Assembly (NCBI GenBank): GCA_963724805.1
Contig: CAVRWA010000014.1
Coordinates: forward strand, 992,001 to 1,056,000
Source of the DNA: CAVQZA01 sp963724805
GTDB lineage: Bacteria > Actinomycetota > Thermoleophilia > Gaiellales > Gaiellaceae
Reading direction: 5' to 3'
DNA: 64,000 bases
Below the pieces are notes generated by a model. That model was not told the origin of the DNA, did no database searches, and saw only the letters and a list, made by a program, of their open reading frames with translations. Shown here one piece after another: positions 1-8,172 of this stretch. The translations under genes and the position numbers were made by a program. How positions within the stretch are numbered: the stretch's first letter is position 1; each line of letters starts with the position of its first letter.

Positions 1-361
1 CCTGTGCGCTGCTCGCGGCTGCGAACAGGTCGACCCACGTTTCCTCGGGCAGGTCGAGCCGGTAGCAGCCGAACGCGGCTGTCAACAGCTCCCGACCGTC
101 GAGTCCGGCGTCTGCGAGCGCGCCGCGGAGCTTGCTGGCAATCACTGTCAGCGCCTTGTCACTGGTCGCCGGCGGCGTCTCGCCCCAGAGCGCCTCGGCG
201 AGTTCGTCCCGCGGAACCGACCTGCTCCGCTCGGCTACGAGGTAGACGAACAGGAGCCGTCCCTGCCGGCCTCCGAGCTGCGCCTCGCCGATCACGGCGC
301 CGTCGGTCTCGACCGCGACGCGACCCGTGAGGAAGACCTTCAGCAACAGTGGGCTAGCCAT
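1..361 (-). CDS. SARP/BTAD-type transcriptional regulator, N-terminal part (cut by window edge)
   Basis: The minus strand is open from an ATG at 361-359 to the window edge, about 120 residues. It begins MASPLLLKVFLTGRV and continues through a winged-helix pattern (GGRQGRLLFVYL, then VPRDELAEALWG and KALTVIASKLRGAL) typical of the OmpR-like DNA-binding domain of SARP/AfsR-BTAD regulators. The downstream BTAD and possible ATPase domains lie outside the window, so the full architecture is unknown. It would bind DNA in the cytoplasm and activate a target cluster. The family call rests on pattern recognition of this first domain only. Confidence 0.75.
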   Translation of the reverse strand, partial: MASPLLLKVFLTGRVAVETDGAVIGEAQLGGRQGRLLFVYLVAERSRSVPRDELAEALWGETPPATSDKALTVIASKLRGALADAGLDGRELLTAAFGCYRLDLPEETWVDLFAAASSAQ

Positions 362-419
362 TCGCTTCCGCCATCTTGCCCCTATCTAGGCGCGGATACC
401 TAGCCTCGCCGCGATACGT

Positions 420-671
420 GTGGGAAGGGTGCTCACGTGCGAGTGCGGGTTCGACGCCCGCGCAGCGGACGAGGAAGGGCTCGTCGCGGCGGTCATGCGC
501 CACGCCGCGGGGGCCCACTGCATGCCGCTCTCGCACGACGAGGCGCTGCTGCTCGTCTTCCATGCCGAGCTGGCGGCGCAGCCCGCAACCCCTCACGAGA
601 CGACCGACCCTCCGGAAAGGGTCCACGGCGCTCGTTCGAGCTCTGCAACCATTTCACTTCCCGGGCGGTGA
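420..671 (+). CDS. Small DUF1059-family protein
   Basis: The N-terminal half has the DUF1059 pattern: a CxCGFD motif (TCECGFDARA), an acidic helix (DEEGLVAAVMRHA) and AGAHCMPLSHDEALL. Function of the family is unknown. The GTG at 420 is the first start in frame, and a GTG at 429 would also keep the whole domain. The last 25 or so residues after AELAAQ look low-complexity and may be readthrough, since typical members are 55-70 residues. It diverges from the SARP-like regulator with a gap of about 58 bp, so the two may share a promoter region. Confidence 0.6.
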   Translation: MGRVLTCECGFDARAADEEGLVAAVMRHAAGAHCMPLSHDEALLLVFHAELAAQPATPHETTDPPERVHGARSSSATISLPGR

Positions 672-906
672 CCCTCTGAAGCTGATGACACCGGGACCGC
701 GCCGGTCTCGGAAAACCCGGGACGTCCCCGTCGATTTCGAGCTCGAAGCGCCTGCGGTCTGAGGCGCAGCCGCACCCGGCTCGTGACCGGACGGATGCAG
801 GCCAGCCTCGCGAGCCATGATGCCAAACCCTCGGCGAGATCCGACCGGGCCTCGACACGCCCGGAACTCCGCAACGACGAGTAATGCCCGTCGCCGGCGT
901 ACCATA

Positions 907-1590
907 GTGCCCGCAAAGAACAATCACGCTGAAGGGGCGGTCATCGGAGTACGAGTCGATCTGAACGTGTCGCTGGACGGTTACGCCACGACCGAAGGCG
1001 GCACGCCGGACAACCCATTCGGGGAGGACTGGAACAAGCTCACCGCGGCCTACGTCGCCACGCGCACGTTCCGCGAGCGGGTCCTCCATGACAGCTCGGG
1101 CGAGGGCACGACCGGCGTGGATGACAAGTACGCAGCGGCCTACTTCGAGGGCGTCGGCGCCGAGATCATGGGTGCTGGAATGTTCGGGCTCCACGCATTT
1201 CCTGACGACCCGGACTGGAGGGGTTGGTGGGGCGACGAGCCGCCGTTTCGCGTGCCGGTGTTCGTACTCACCCACCGCAAGCGCGAGTCGATCGAAATGG
1301 CCGGTGGCACGACGTTCTACTTCGTCGATGCGTCTCCACCGCAGGTCCTCGCGCAGGCCACTGCTGCCGCCGACGGGAAGGACGTGCGAGTCGGCGGCGG
1401 CGTCAGCACCGTGCGGTGGTTCCTGAAGCTCGGTCTTGTCGACCAGTTGCATGTCGCGATCTGTCCCATCCTGCTCGGTCGCGGGATCAATCTGTGGGAC
1501 GACCTCCGCGGGTTCGAGGACGGCTACCGGGTGCAAGCCGAGACCGCCGAGAGCGGCACCGTGCACGTCGCCTTCACTCGCACGCCGTGA
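907..1590 (+). CDS. Dihydrofolate reductase-like (RibD C-terminal) family protein
   Basis: The product has the layout of the RibD C-terminal/DHFR-like family seen in many actinobacterial orphan reductases: VDLNVSLDGYATTEG near the N terminus, a GAEIMGAGMFG segment, VFVLTHRKRES, GGGVSTVRWFLKLGLVDQLHV and a C-terminal PILLGRGINLW. It probably binds NADPH and reduces a small substrate, but the substrate cannot be read from sequence. The frame is open from 817, but residues encoded before the GTG at 907 do not resemble the family. The start is uncertain and could lie still further downstream, since family members usually begin just before the first beta strand. Confidence 0.75.
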   Translation: MPAKNNHAEGAVIGVRVDLNVSLDGYATTEGGTPDNPFGEDWNKLTAAYVATRTFRERVLHDSSGEGTTGVDDKYAAAYFEGVGAEIMGAGMFGLHAFPDDPDWRGWWGDEPPFRVPVFVLTHRKRESIEMAGGTTFYFVDASPPQVLAQATAAADGKDVRVGGGVSTVRWFLKLGLVDQLHVAICPILLGRGINLWDDLRGFEDGYRVQAETAESGTVHVAFTRTP

Positions 1591-1600
1591 ATGCCCGGAA

Positions 1601-1930
1601 GTGAGCGTGTCAGGAGCGTTACTGAAAGGAGCTTTCAGGGAAGACAAGTTCGACCCCAATACCAAGATCAACGCGAGCGAGGTGAAGGATTCCGCGGCGG
1701 CATATGGGTTGATGACGCTAGGAGCACGATTCCTGCGCGAGGAACTCGGTGCTGTTCAGACAGGGATGAGTTGTCTCACCGTGAAAGCTGGCCGGCGAGA
1801 GGCGTTCGAGCACAAGCACCGCGAGACAGAGGAGATCTGCTTCGTCGTTAGGGGCTACGGCCGGATCCGACTCGATGACGAAATCCTCGATCTCGCGCCG
1901 CTCGATCCTGTCAGGATCGGGGCGCGGTGA
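1601..1930 (+). CDS. Cupin-fold protein, C-terminally truncated
   Basis: Residues after the first 50 form a cupin barrel: GMSCLTVKAGRREAFEHKHRETEEICFVVRGYGRIRLDDE. HKHRETEE resembles the metal-binding motif 1. Full cupins of this kind continue about 25-35 residues past VRIGAR to close the barrel with motif 2, but here a stop follows at once. The stop overlaps the GTG of the next gene (GTGA, 1927-1930). The gene therefore looks cut and joined to the lactonase-like gene, and may be non-functional. GTG at 1601 or 1607 could be the start. Confidence 0.55.
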   Translation: MSVSGALLKGAFREDKFDPNTKINASEVKDSAAAYGLMTLGARFLREELGAVQTGMSCLTVKAGRREAFEHKHRETEEICFVVRGYGRIRLDDEILDLAPLDPVRIGAR

Positions 1931-2550
1931 ACGTCCCCACCTCGATCACGATCACGCCGGTCCCCGTTGCCGACCTGCTCGCCGAGGGCGAGCGGATGCC
2001 GGTCTACGTGCACGTCATCGACCATCCCGATGCGCGGGTGCTGGTCGACACCGGCATGACGGAGCTGCACCCGGCGGTGGCCGACCTCGATCCCCGCCTC
2101 CGTCCACTGAGCAAGCAGGACTTCGACCTCGCGGGCATCGACATCGTCGTCAACACACACCTGCACTTCGACCACTGCGGCGGCAACCACCTCTTCGCCG
2201 GCAGGCCGATCTACGTCCAGCGTCGGGAGCTCGACGACGCGCGCAGCGAGGACGACTACACCATTCGCGAGTGGGTCGAGGCGCCCGGCGTGCGGTACGT
2301 GCCTGTCGACGGCGAGCTCGAGCTGCTTCCGGGGCTCCGGCTCGTCCCGGCGCCGGGCCACACGCGCGGGATGCAGGTGGTCGTCGTCGAGACTGGCGGG
2401 CGTCCGGTCGTCGTCGGCGGCGACGTGGCGGTTTGGTTCGGCGAGCTCGACGAGCCGCACACCGAAGGCCAGCTGCGGGTACGCGCGCTCGACCCCGAGC
2501 TGGTCTGGCTCGCGCACGAGCACGAACCGTGGCGACCCCGCACCGTCTAA
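1927..2550 (+). CDS. Metallo-beta-lactamase fold hydrolase (AHL-lactonase-like)
   Basis: The 207-residue product carries the metallo-hydrolase signature HLHFDH at residues 78-83, preceded by LVDTGM. It has further candidate metal ligands at APGHT, GGDVAV and LAHEHE. Order and spacing match the AHL-lactonase/AiiA-like branch of the MBL superfamily, whose zinc enzymes open lactone rings. The actual substrate is unknown. The N terminus is somewhat short for the family. The GTG start overlaps the stop of the truncated cupin by four bases, implying translational coupling or a recombination junction. Confidence 0.8.
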   Translation: MNVPTSITITPVPVADLLAEGERMPVYVHVIDHPDARVLVDTGMTELHPAVADLDPRLRPLSKQDFDLAGIDIVVNTHLHFDHCGGNHLFAGRPIYVQRRELDDARSEDDYTIREWVEAPGVRYVPVDGELELLPGLRLVPAPGHTRGMQVVVVETGGRPVVVGGDVAVWFGELDEPHTEGQLRVRALDPELVWLAHEHEPWRPRTV

Positions 2551-2682
2551 AGCGCCGTCGTTCGCGACGAATTTGAGCTCGCCCGGCCCAAAGGTCTTTC
2601 GTGATGGCTGTTACGAGGCCATTCCGTGCTTCTGAACCCCAACTTCGACCGGAGGTGGCCGAGGGCCACGCGTTCGGTCTCC

Positions 2683-2775
2683 TTTACTTGACACACGCTT
2701 GACACACCCTCGGAATTTGGCTCCGGCAAAGGGTTCGCGATGGGACCACATCAGAGGGTCCCGGCCCGGGTGAGG
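2683..2775. repeat. Dispersed repeat, copy 1
   Basis: It contains TTTACTTG followed by two abutting 11-bp units (2687-2697 CTTGACACACG; 2698-2708 CTTGACACACC). A partly decayed inverted repeat follows around a CTCCGGCAAAGGG core, then the tail GGGACCACATCAGAGGGTCC. The same order occurs at 5868, 8076 and 11663. It fills most of the gap between the lactonase-like and flavin reductase genes; nothing else is visible in 2551-2847. Confidence 0.8.
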
Positions 2776-2847
2776 TGGTCTCAGTCGATTGAGGAGTGGG
2801 GCCCGTTGGCCTTCGCTCGAGTCAGGGGTCGTGCTTGACTCTTACGC

Positions 2848-3423
2848 GTGAAGATCGCACTGCCGCTCGACAAGCAGGCGTGGCACCCGTCGGCGCTACC
2901 GGGACAGATCGTCCTGGTCACGACCGTTGACGCGGAGGGAGCTCCGAACATCGCACCAAAGAGCTGGGTGACGATGGTCGCGTTCGCCGGGCCGGTCGTA
3001 GCATTCGGCTGCAACGTCACGCACGCTACGTATCGAAACATCGTCGCGACGGACGAGTTCGTCGTGAACGTGCTCACGGAGTCCCTTACGGAACGTGCGT
3101 GGGCGCTCTCCGACGTTCATGGCAGCGCGCGTGCGCGCGAGTGTGGGTTCACGCTCGTGCCGGCGCGGGAGGTAGGGGCCCCCGTCGTCGACGAGTGCCC
3201 GGCGAACCTCGAATGTCTGCTCGACGATGTGAAGCGCTACGGCGAGGAGGTGCTCGTCTTCGGTCGCGTCGTCGCCGCATCGATCGAGGAGGCCTGCGTC
3301 AACGCCCCCTTTGCTGCTCAGTACGAGCGCCTCGCGCCGGCGTTCTTCCTCGAGGTGGGCGCCTATGCAGGACTCGGACCGGTCAAGCGCGTGGGACCTC
3401 GGAGGACCGAACCCGGCGACTAG
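2848..3423 (+). CDS. Flavin reductase-like domain protein
   Basis: The 191-residue protein matches the flavin-reductase-like FMN-binding split-barrel family. Near the N terminus it has LVTTVDAEGAPNIAPKSW, then VVAFGCNVTHATYRNIVATDEFVVN, and a C-terminal FLEVGAYAGLG. Such proteins bind FMN and either supply reduced flavin to a monooxygenase or reduce small molecules. No partner monooxygenase lies next to it. The start is a GTG at 2848, placed directly before MKIALPLDK. It follows repeat copy 1 by about 70 bp. Confidence 0.8.
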   Translation: MKIALPLDKQAWHPSALPGQIVLVTTVDAEGAPNIAPKSWVTMVAFAGPVVAFGCNVTHATYRNIVATDEFVVNVLTESLTERAWALSDVHGSARARECGFTLVPAREVGAPVVDECPANLECLLDDVKRYGEEVLVFGRVVAASIEEACVNAPFAAQYERLAPAFFLEVGAYAGLGPVKRVGPRRTEPGD

Positions 3424-3506
3424 CGGGTCGCCTGGGCGAGCGTGCGGGGAAGTCTCCTGAGCGACGCGCCGACTTCGGGTGCCGTCCGAGCTGGCGCCGG
3501 GGTTGA

Positions 3507-3770
3507 TCAGGCCTCGACGAGCATCACGAGTGTCTCCGACAGTACCCCGTCGTGCGCCATCGCCTCGGCGGCCGCCTCCGTCTCCATCGCGGCCATGACG
3601 GCGTCCATGTCCGCGACGTCCATCAGCACTCCGACCCGAGTGGGGTTCTGTGGGTCGACGAACGTCCGGATGTTAGTAACGCCGAGAGGGCCAAAGAACT
3701 CCTCGCGCTTGGGCGAGGCGAGCCAATGGTCCCTGTCCTTCACGTCGTGATAGCCGAAAACGGTGGGCAT
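3507..3770 (-). CDS. Small conserved protein, dimeric alpha/beta barrel-like
   Basis: This 87-residue protein (MPTVFGYHDVKDRDHWLAS...) has alternating short strands and helices, VGVLMDVADMDAVMAAM and a C-terminal strand LSETLVMLVEA. That is reminiscent of antibiotic-monooxygenase-like or stress-responsive barrel proteins, but I cannot name a family. The ATG at 3770 has GGAGCGGCG just upstream on its strand. It converges with the flavin reductase gene, with an 83-bp gap. Confidence 0.55.
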   Translation of the reverse strand: MPTVFGYHDVKDRDHWLASPKREEFFGPLGVTNIRTFVDPQNPTRVGVLMDVADMDAVMAAMETEAAAEAMAHDGVLSETLVMLVEA

Positions 3771-4041
3771 CGCCGCTCCTTCGTGTCAAATGGCTGGCGC
3801 CTGCGGGCCGGACGGGGAGAAGATATGCCCCCGCGGCTTGACTTGCCAACGAATGTGAGGAGAGGGTCGCCTGGGCCAGTGTTCCGGAATGACCCCGAGC
3901 CCTTCCCTGCATCTCGGACCTTGCGTCTCGTGCTTGCTACTGCGCCGATGGCAAAGGCAAGCCCGACAAGGAGAAGCCCAGAGTCGCGAGAATCCAGGTT
4001 GGGTCGAACGTGAGGCCTGGAAGTACTGAGAGGAGGGCTCG
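3771..4041. other. Intergenic stretch with a possible decayed membrane-protein segment
   Basis: No intact gene is visible. The minus strand at about 3930-4010 reads a hydrophobic run (LLLVGLAFAIGAV) preceded in a second frame by FDPTWILATLG, as if one membrane helix had been split by an indel. This may be chance. Confidence 0.2.
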
Positions 4042-4386
4042 ATGAGCAACGAACAGGCGGCACCTGAGACGAGAGGTGTTACGGCGGCGTTACTTGCAAC
4101 GGTTGACCTTGGCCCTGAGATCGAGGGCATGGCAGGGCGCCAACTTCGAATGCGTATGGTGACCATCGAGCCTGGAGGCGTTTTCGGCCCGATTCACGAC
4201 CATAAAGACAGGCCAGGCATCGTCTACATACTGCAAGGAACGATCACTGACCATCGAAATGGAGTCGCTACGGACTATGGGCCGGGAGTCGGCTGGCCCG
4301 AGGACAGGAACACCACACACTGGCTTGAGAACAGAGGAACGATTCCGGCGGTGGAGATCTCGGTCGATATAGTCACGCAAGAGTAA
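4042..4386 (+). CDS. Cupin domain protein
   Basis: The complete small cupin has 114 residues. It has TIEPGGVFGPIHDHKDRPGIVYILQG (motif 1 with the HDH metal-binding pattern and a downstream acidic residue) and the motif 2 region WPEDRNTTHWLENRG. It probably binds one metal ion; the reaction is unknown. The ATG is supported by GGAGGG about 7 bases upstream. Unlike the cupin at 1601 the barrel here is whole. Confidence 0.8.
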   Translation: MSNEQAAPETRGVTAALLATVDLGPEIEGMAGRQLRMRMVTIEPGGVFGPIHDHKDRPGIVYILQGTITDHRNGVATDYGPGVGWPEDRNTTHWLENRGTIPAVEISVDIVTQE

Positions 4387-4799
4387 GCGCAGGCCCGACA
4401 TCTACCTGTAAGAGCGCCGGAGCACATCAGGCGTGAACCCCCCTTTGGGCGAGCGTGCTCTCGCTCGAACCTTCCGTCGTCCTGAAGCGTGCCCTGCGTC
4501 TCGCAGTTTGTGCGAAGTACAAACAACGGCGAGCCCCAGATCCCCCGGCCTTCGCCGGTGGTTGCCGTAGTCGACCTGAGGACAGGCAATCAGCCCGTGC
4601 TCTTCCGCGTGTCGCGTTCTGGTGGAAAGGCGACTTACGAGCGGTTCGGCTAGACCGCGCAGTACGAGCCGATCGGCTTCGCTGGGGCCGATCGGCTGCG
4701 TTATGTCCTGCGCGAAGCGTCAGCCCTGCTTCTCGGTTGATCACTCCGCCGTCGAAGTGCAGGTGTAGTGCGTTCCCTTGTAGTTAAACGACGCTTTCA
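4387..4799. other. Intergenic region, no gene recognised
   Basis: Short reading frames here do not resemble proteins. The only structure seen is a doubled palindromic GCCGATCGGC at about 4671-4698. Nothing else is supported. Confidence 0.4.
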
Positions 4800-5552
4800 T
4801 CAGTCGTCGTTCCAGATCGCCCCGATCGCGGCGCCGTTCGCGATCGTGGCGCTGATCGGGTTGGAGAGCTGTAACCACAGCCCCTCGTGCGGCTCGACAA
4901 TCGTGTCGGCCACGACGGTGACCGCAATCGTCTTGGCTTGCTCACCGGGGTTGAAGGTGAGCGTGCCACTCGTCGCCGTGTAGTCGGTCGGGGCAGTGGC
5001 GGTCTCGTTGATCGTTGCGAAGTCGACCGAGACGGTCTGGGTGCTGGTTTTCGAGAGCGTTACCGGGAAGGCCAGCGTCGTCGTGCCGGTGTTCCCTTCG
5101 AAGGCGGAGACGTCGGCGATCGACAGTGACGGCAACGACAGCCCTTGCACGATGCGGAAGGTCGAGACTCTCGTCGCCGACTGATGACCGGACCTGATCG
5201 TCAGCTTCACCTTCAGCACCTTGCCGGCCGCCTTCGCCGGGATGACGAATGAGAGGCGGGCCGTTCCGTTCCCGAACGATTCCGCGTGCCGGATTACCTT
5301 CCCGAAAACGGACGGATCACAGATCATCTCGCCGCTCGTCAGAGCGGCGCCGGTATCGCTACGCGTCACCTTGAAGGCGACTGTGAATCGCTTGCCGGCC
5401 AGCGGCTGCGCAGGGACGGTGACCGGCTGCCCGATCACCGGCTTCACCAAGAGCCGTGTCGTCCCAGCCGTAGTCGAGGCTGCACTGAGGGCGCCAGCAA
5501 CCAGCAGGACGAGCACAGCGACAGCGGTATGAACGCGTCGCGTACGTCCCAT
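4800..5552 (-). CDS. Secreted Calx-beta domain protein
   Basis: The start at 5552 is chosen because GAGGG lies just before the ATG and a signal peptide follows: MGRTRRV, hydrophobic AVAVLVLLVAGALSAAS, then ASTTAGT. About 110 residues follow without a recognised domain. The C-terminal third is a Calx-beta module: LSIADVSAFEGNTGTTTLAFPVTLS, VDFATINETATAPTDYTA, GTLTFNPGE, and the end VEPHEGLWLQLSNP. Calx-beta modules are calcium-binding beta sandwiches used in adhesion. The protein ends soon after the domain with no anchor, so it is probably exported and released. Confidence 0.8.
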   Translation of the reverse strand: MGRTRRVHTAVAVLVLLVAGALSAASTTAGTTRLLVKPVIGQPVTVPAQPLAGKRFTVAFKVTRSDTGAALTSGEMICDPSVFGKVIRHAESFGNGTARLSFVIPAKAAGKVLKVKLTIRSGHQSATRVSTFRIVQGLSLPSLSIADVSAFEGNTGTTTLAFPVTLSKTSTQTVSVDFATINETATAPTDYTATSGTLTFNPGEQAKTIAVTVVADTIVEPHEGLWLQLSNPISATIANGAAIGAIWNDD

Positions 5553-5867
5553 GTTCCCTCCCTTCCTCGAGGGGACGGAGAGCACACGAAGAGAGCGATT
5601 CACTGCTGCGTCCCCTCATCCGAACTCTCTCAATGCGGGGCTCGGCTGCCATCGGTGAGACCACTGATCACGGAATCACACCGATGGCCAGCACCGGTTT
5701 GGAGCGAGCGCAACGATAGATGCGTCAGCCCGTTGTGTCGCGTTCAGGTGGAAGGGCGGCACGACGGAAGGGCAACCTTAGGAGCGGGCGGAGAGTGGCT
5801 CCGGGGAGCCGGGATCGGTCTGGACTGCGGCGAACCGGTTCGACCACTCGGATGCGTGGACACCCCG

Positions 5868-5965
5868 TTTACTTGACACACGCTTGACGCACCCGCGAAA
5901 TCTGGCTCTAGCAAAGGGATTGCGGTGGGACCACATCATCGCCTCCCCGGCCCGAGGACGAGGAT
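5868..5965. repeat. Dispersed repeat, copy 2
   Basis: It has the same order as copy 1: TTTACTTG, 11-bp units at 5872-5882 (CTTGACACACG) and 5883-5893 (CTTGACGCACC), a decayed inverted repeat around CTCTAGCAAAGGG, and the tail GGGACCACATCATCGCCTCC. The tail variant matches copy 4 rather than copies 1 and 3. About 40 bp downstream, near 5999-6020, a short T-arm-like sequence (GGGGATCGAACCCGCG) occurs without the rest of a tRNA. No gene is seen in 5553-6072. Confidence 0.8.
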
Positions 5966-6072
5966 TGTGACTTGAGCCCTAACGTTTCCCGCGGTTCGTG
6001 CGACGGGGATCGAACCCGCGCAAGATTTCAATCAATTCGTCCGGGTTCGCCTCGACGCGACCGAGGATCGAC

Positions 6073-6531
6073 TCAGTCGACGCTGACGGGGACGCAATCG
6101 GTCGTATAGACCGGCGTACCGTTCGCAATGAACAGCCAGACGATCCCTACCCGCAAGGGCGGATTGTTTGGCGCGCCGGCCGGTAAGGTGGCGTCCGCGT
6201 TGCCGTTACCTGCACCGTTCGTGGTCACCATCGCAGTCTGTATCGTGAGGAACGGCGATCCTGCACAGGTCTGATTGGCGTAGATCACGAGCTGGACCTG
6301 GTAGGTCGTGTCTGCCTGAGCACCGTTGAGGTGATACTCCTCGTGTGCCGCGTTCACGACTCCGTTGGTGTGGATGTCGTTGACAAACCCGGATTGGAGC
6401 GGTGCGCTAGCAACCGCGTGAACGCCGGCATGCGACGTGTGAAACACCTGGTCGGCGAACGCGCCTGGTGCGGCAATCAACGCCGCGCCGGCGGCGAGCC
6501 CCGCGAGCATGAGGAGCGGCTTCCGCAACAT
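6073..6531 (-). CDS. Secreted protein of unknown function
   Basis: The 152-residue product starts with a clear signal peptide (MLRKPLLMLAGLAAGAALIAAPGAFA, likely cleaved after AFA). The mature part is beta-rich (TTYQVQLVIYANQTCAGSPFLTIQTA, LRVGIVWLF) with two cysteines that could pair. GGAGG precedes the ATG at good spacing. I recognise no domain. It is followed in the same direction by nothing, and the next upstream gene is another exported protein on the same strand. Confidence 0.65.
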   Translation of the reverse strand: MLRKPLLMLAGLAAGAALIAAPGAFADQVFHTSHAGVHAVASAPLQSGFVNDIHTNGVVNAAHEEYHLNGAQADTTYQVQLVIYANQTCAGSPFLTIQTAMVTTNGAGNGNADATLPAGAPNNPPLRVGIVWLFIANGTPVYTTDCVPVSVD

Positions 6532-6590
6532 GATGACCTCCGAATCGATTCGACGCGGACAAGACTGTCACGCGAGCTACTGCTGTTCAG

Positions 6591-7037
6591 CTAGCGGTTG
6601 CCGAAGCTGTACGTTCCGTCCCAAAGTGCCCCTACGTCGTTGGTTGGGTCGGCCGAGACAACCACATTGGCATGGAAGTGCTTGAACTGACCGACCCCGC
6701 CTGTGAGCGTGCAACGGCCGGTGGCGGTGGTGTAGTTGACTTTGCAGTGGCCGAAGGCGGCGTTGCCGTGCCCGGCGTAGAGCATGACATCGCCGTCGAA
6801 GGAGTCACCGTCCAACGCCGCCAGGTAGTAGACCCTCGACCCGACCTTGATCGCGTCGACGTTCGAGCTAACGATCGTGCAGTAGTCACCGGCGGCGCCC
6901 GTGTACTTCGAGCACTCCTTCGTCAGATGGAGAGCTCCGGGTCGCGGGGAGGACGCCGATCCCGCCGGTACGAGAGCGAGAGCGACAAGGGAAACGATCG
7001 CTGCCGACACCGCGAGGAGACGTGTTGGGGTAGACAT
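6591..7037 (-). CDS. Secreted protein of unknown function
   Basis: The ATG at 7037 is preferred over upstream in-frame starts because AAGGAAG lies just before it and a signal peptide follows (MSTPTRLLAVSAAIVSLVALALVPAGSAS). The mature protein of about 120 residues includes KECSKYTGAAGDYCTIVSSNVDAI and a later region, AFGHCKVNYTTATGRCTL. Four cysteines suggest two disulfides, and the C terminus reads as beta strands ending WDGTYSFG. It lies 59 bp from the next exported-protein gene on the same strand, so the two may be co-transcribed. It diverges from the LuxR-type regulator at 7129. Confidence 0.65.
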   Translation of the reverse strand: MSTPTRLLAVSAAIVSLVALALVPAGSASSPRPGALHLTKECSKYTGAAGDYCTIVSSNVDAIKVGSRVYYLAALDGDSFDGDVMLYAGHGNAAFGHCKVNYTTATGRCTLTGGVGQFKHFHANVVVSADPTNDVGALWDGTYSFGNR

Positions 7038-7128
7038 CTGCTTCCTTTCGATCGTGGGATACCGCCGCATGTCTCCACGATCGCGGACGCCGCACATTGC
7101 CGCAATCTGACGAACGTCATATCTTTCA

Positions 7129-7860
7129 GTGGTGCCGTCTGGCGTCCGCCTCGGCCCGAACGATCTCGACGGCGCACTCGCTGTCGTCGCCGAAGCGGCC
7201 TCGATCAAGGGAGCGCAGCCGTTCGAACTTCCCGTGATCGAGCGTTTGCTCGGCCTGATCCGGGCCGACCGCGCCGGCTACTTCGAGCGCCGCAAGCCCG
7301 GAGACGACGTCTACAAAGTCGAGAACGGGTCTTGGGACGTCGCTTGGGACAGCGAGCAGATCCAGGCTCTCCTCAAGTGGTGGCCGCTGCACCTCTGGGA
7401 TGGAACCGATTACGCCGTCAGGCTCAGCGATCTGCTGACACGAACGCAGCGGCTGCGCAATCCCTGGTGCATCGACGTGATGCGCCCGCGCTCGATAGAG
7501 CACGAGATGAAAGTACGACTCCGATCCCCGCAAGGCATCGTCCGCGGTTTCTGGGTCGAACGTGGCCCCGACAGCCGTGACTTCGACGAGCGCGACCGCG
7601 CCGTCCTGACCGTGCTAGGGCCCCACCTCGCCGCAGTCCGCGAGCGCTGGGAGCGCCACAGCCGGCCGGCCCTCCTCCTCACCCAGCGAGAGACAAGGGT
7701 GCTCACTCTGGTGCGAGAGGGTCTGACCAACCACGAGATCGCTGCGCGACTCGTGATCTCCGCCGGAACGGTTCGCGCACACCTCGAACACATCTTCGAG
7801 AAGCTGGACGTCCACACACGCACCGCCGCGGTCGCGCGCGCCTTCGGCTCCAACACCTGA
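7129..7860 (+). CDS. LuxR-type HTH transcriptional regulator
   Basis: The 243-residue protein has a C-terminal LuxR/GerE helix-turn-helix from about residue 185: LLTQRETRVLTLVREGLTNHEIAARLVISAGTVRAHLEHIFEKLDVHTRTAAV. The N-terminal 180 residues lack a receiver aspartate pattern and look like an unrecognised sensor domain, perhaps GAF-like. The GTG at 7129 starts MVPSGVR, with a second GTG directly after it. It diverges from two secreted-protein genes with a 91-bp gap, so it may control them. Confidence 0.8.
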   Translation: MVPSGVRLGPNDLDGALAVVAEAASIKGAQPFELPVIERLLGLIRADRAGYFERRKPGDDVYKVENGSWDVAWDSEQIQALLKWWPLHLWDGTDYAVRLSDLLTRTQRLRNPWCIDVMRPRSIEHEMKVRLRSPQGIVRGFWVERGPDSRDFDERDRAVLTVLGPHLAAVRERWERHSRPALLLTQRETRVLTLVREGLTNHEIAARLVISAGTVRAHLEHIFEKLDVHTRTAAVARAFGSNT

Positions 7861-8003
7861 CCGGTCTACCGATCTACCATCTGGAGAACGGGGTCCAGAC
7901 CGCCGGACGTGGACTGCTTCGGCTCACGAGCAACCTCGCGCTGACGGCCGCCGACGTGCGCGGCCGCGGCTCACAGACGTCGGGATCACAGAAGTCCGAC
8001 GAG

Positions 8004-8075
8004 TGGAGGCGGCGGGAATCGAGCCCGCGTCCGCGTGCAATCGCCGAGGACAAGCCGAGTGCGCACAAGCCCCGG
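8004..8075 (-). pseudogene. tmRNA 3'-end-like fragment (probable attachment-site scar)
   Basis: On the minus strand this ends as GGACGCGGGCTCGATTCCCG followed by CCGCCTCCAC. That is a perfect 5-bp T-arm (8012-8016 with 8024-8028) around a 7-base TCGATT-type loop, then a 7-base acceptor half. This is what the 3' end of bacterial tmRNA looks like. No 5' half or tag-coding region is present nearby, so it is a fragment. It abuts dispersed repeat copy 3, and a decayed version of the same 78-80 bp lies at 20182. Known: many integrative elements use the ssrA 3' end as attB. Inferred: this is such a scar. Confidence 0.5.
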
Positions 8076-8172
8076 TTTACTTGACACACGCTTGACACAC
8101 CGCCCGCAAACCCGCTCCAGCAAAGGGATCGCGGAGGGACCACATCATAGGGTCCGGGCCCGAGGTTGAGGA
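8076..8172. repeat. Dispersed repeat, copy 3
   Basis: TTTACTTG is followed by 11-bp units at 8080-8090 (CTTGACACACG) and 8091-8101 (CTTGACACACC). Next comes an imperfect inverted repeat CCCGCAAACCC / GGGATCGCGG around GCTCCAGCAAA, then GGGACCACATCATAGGGTCC. Read on the minus strand it directly precedes the tmRNA-like fragment. No gene is seen between 7861 and 8003. Confidence 0.8.

Noticed and set aside
437..466. tRNA-like T-arm (GTGCGGGTTCGACGCCCGCG)
   Set aside because: It lies inside the DUF1059 coding sequence and no acceptor, D or anticodon arm can be built around it.
2687..2708. The doubled TTGACA in the 11-bp repeats as tandem promoter -35 boxes
   Set aside because: No -10 element lies at the right distance in all copies, and downstream genes face either direction.
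5999..6025. tRNA-like T-arm near repeat copy 2
   Set aside because: Only the T-arm pairs. It could be another attachment-site trace like the one at 8004, but it lacks the acceptor half and shared flanks needed to support that.
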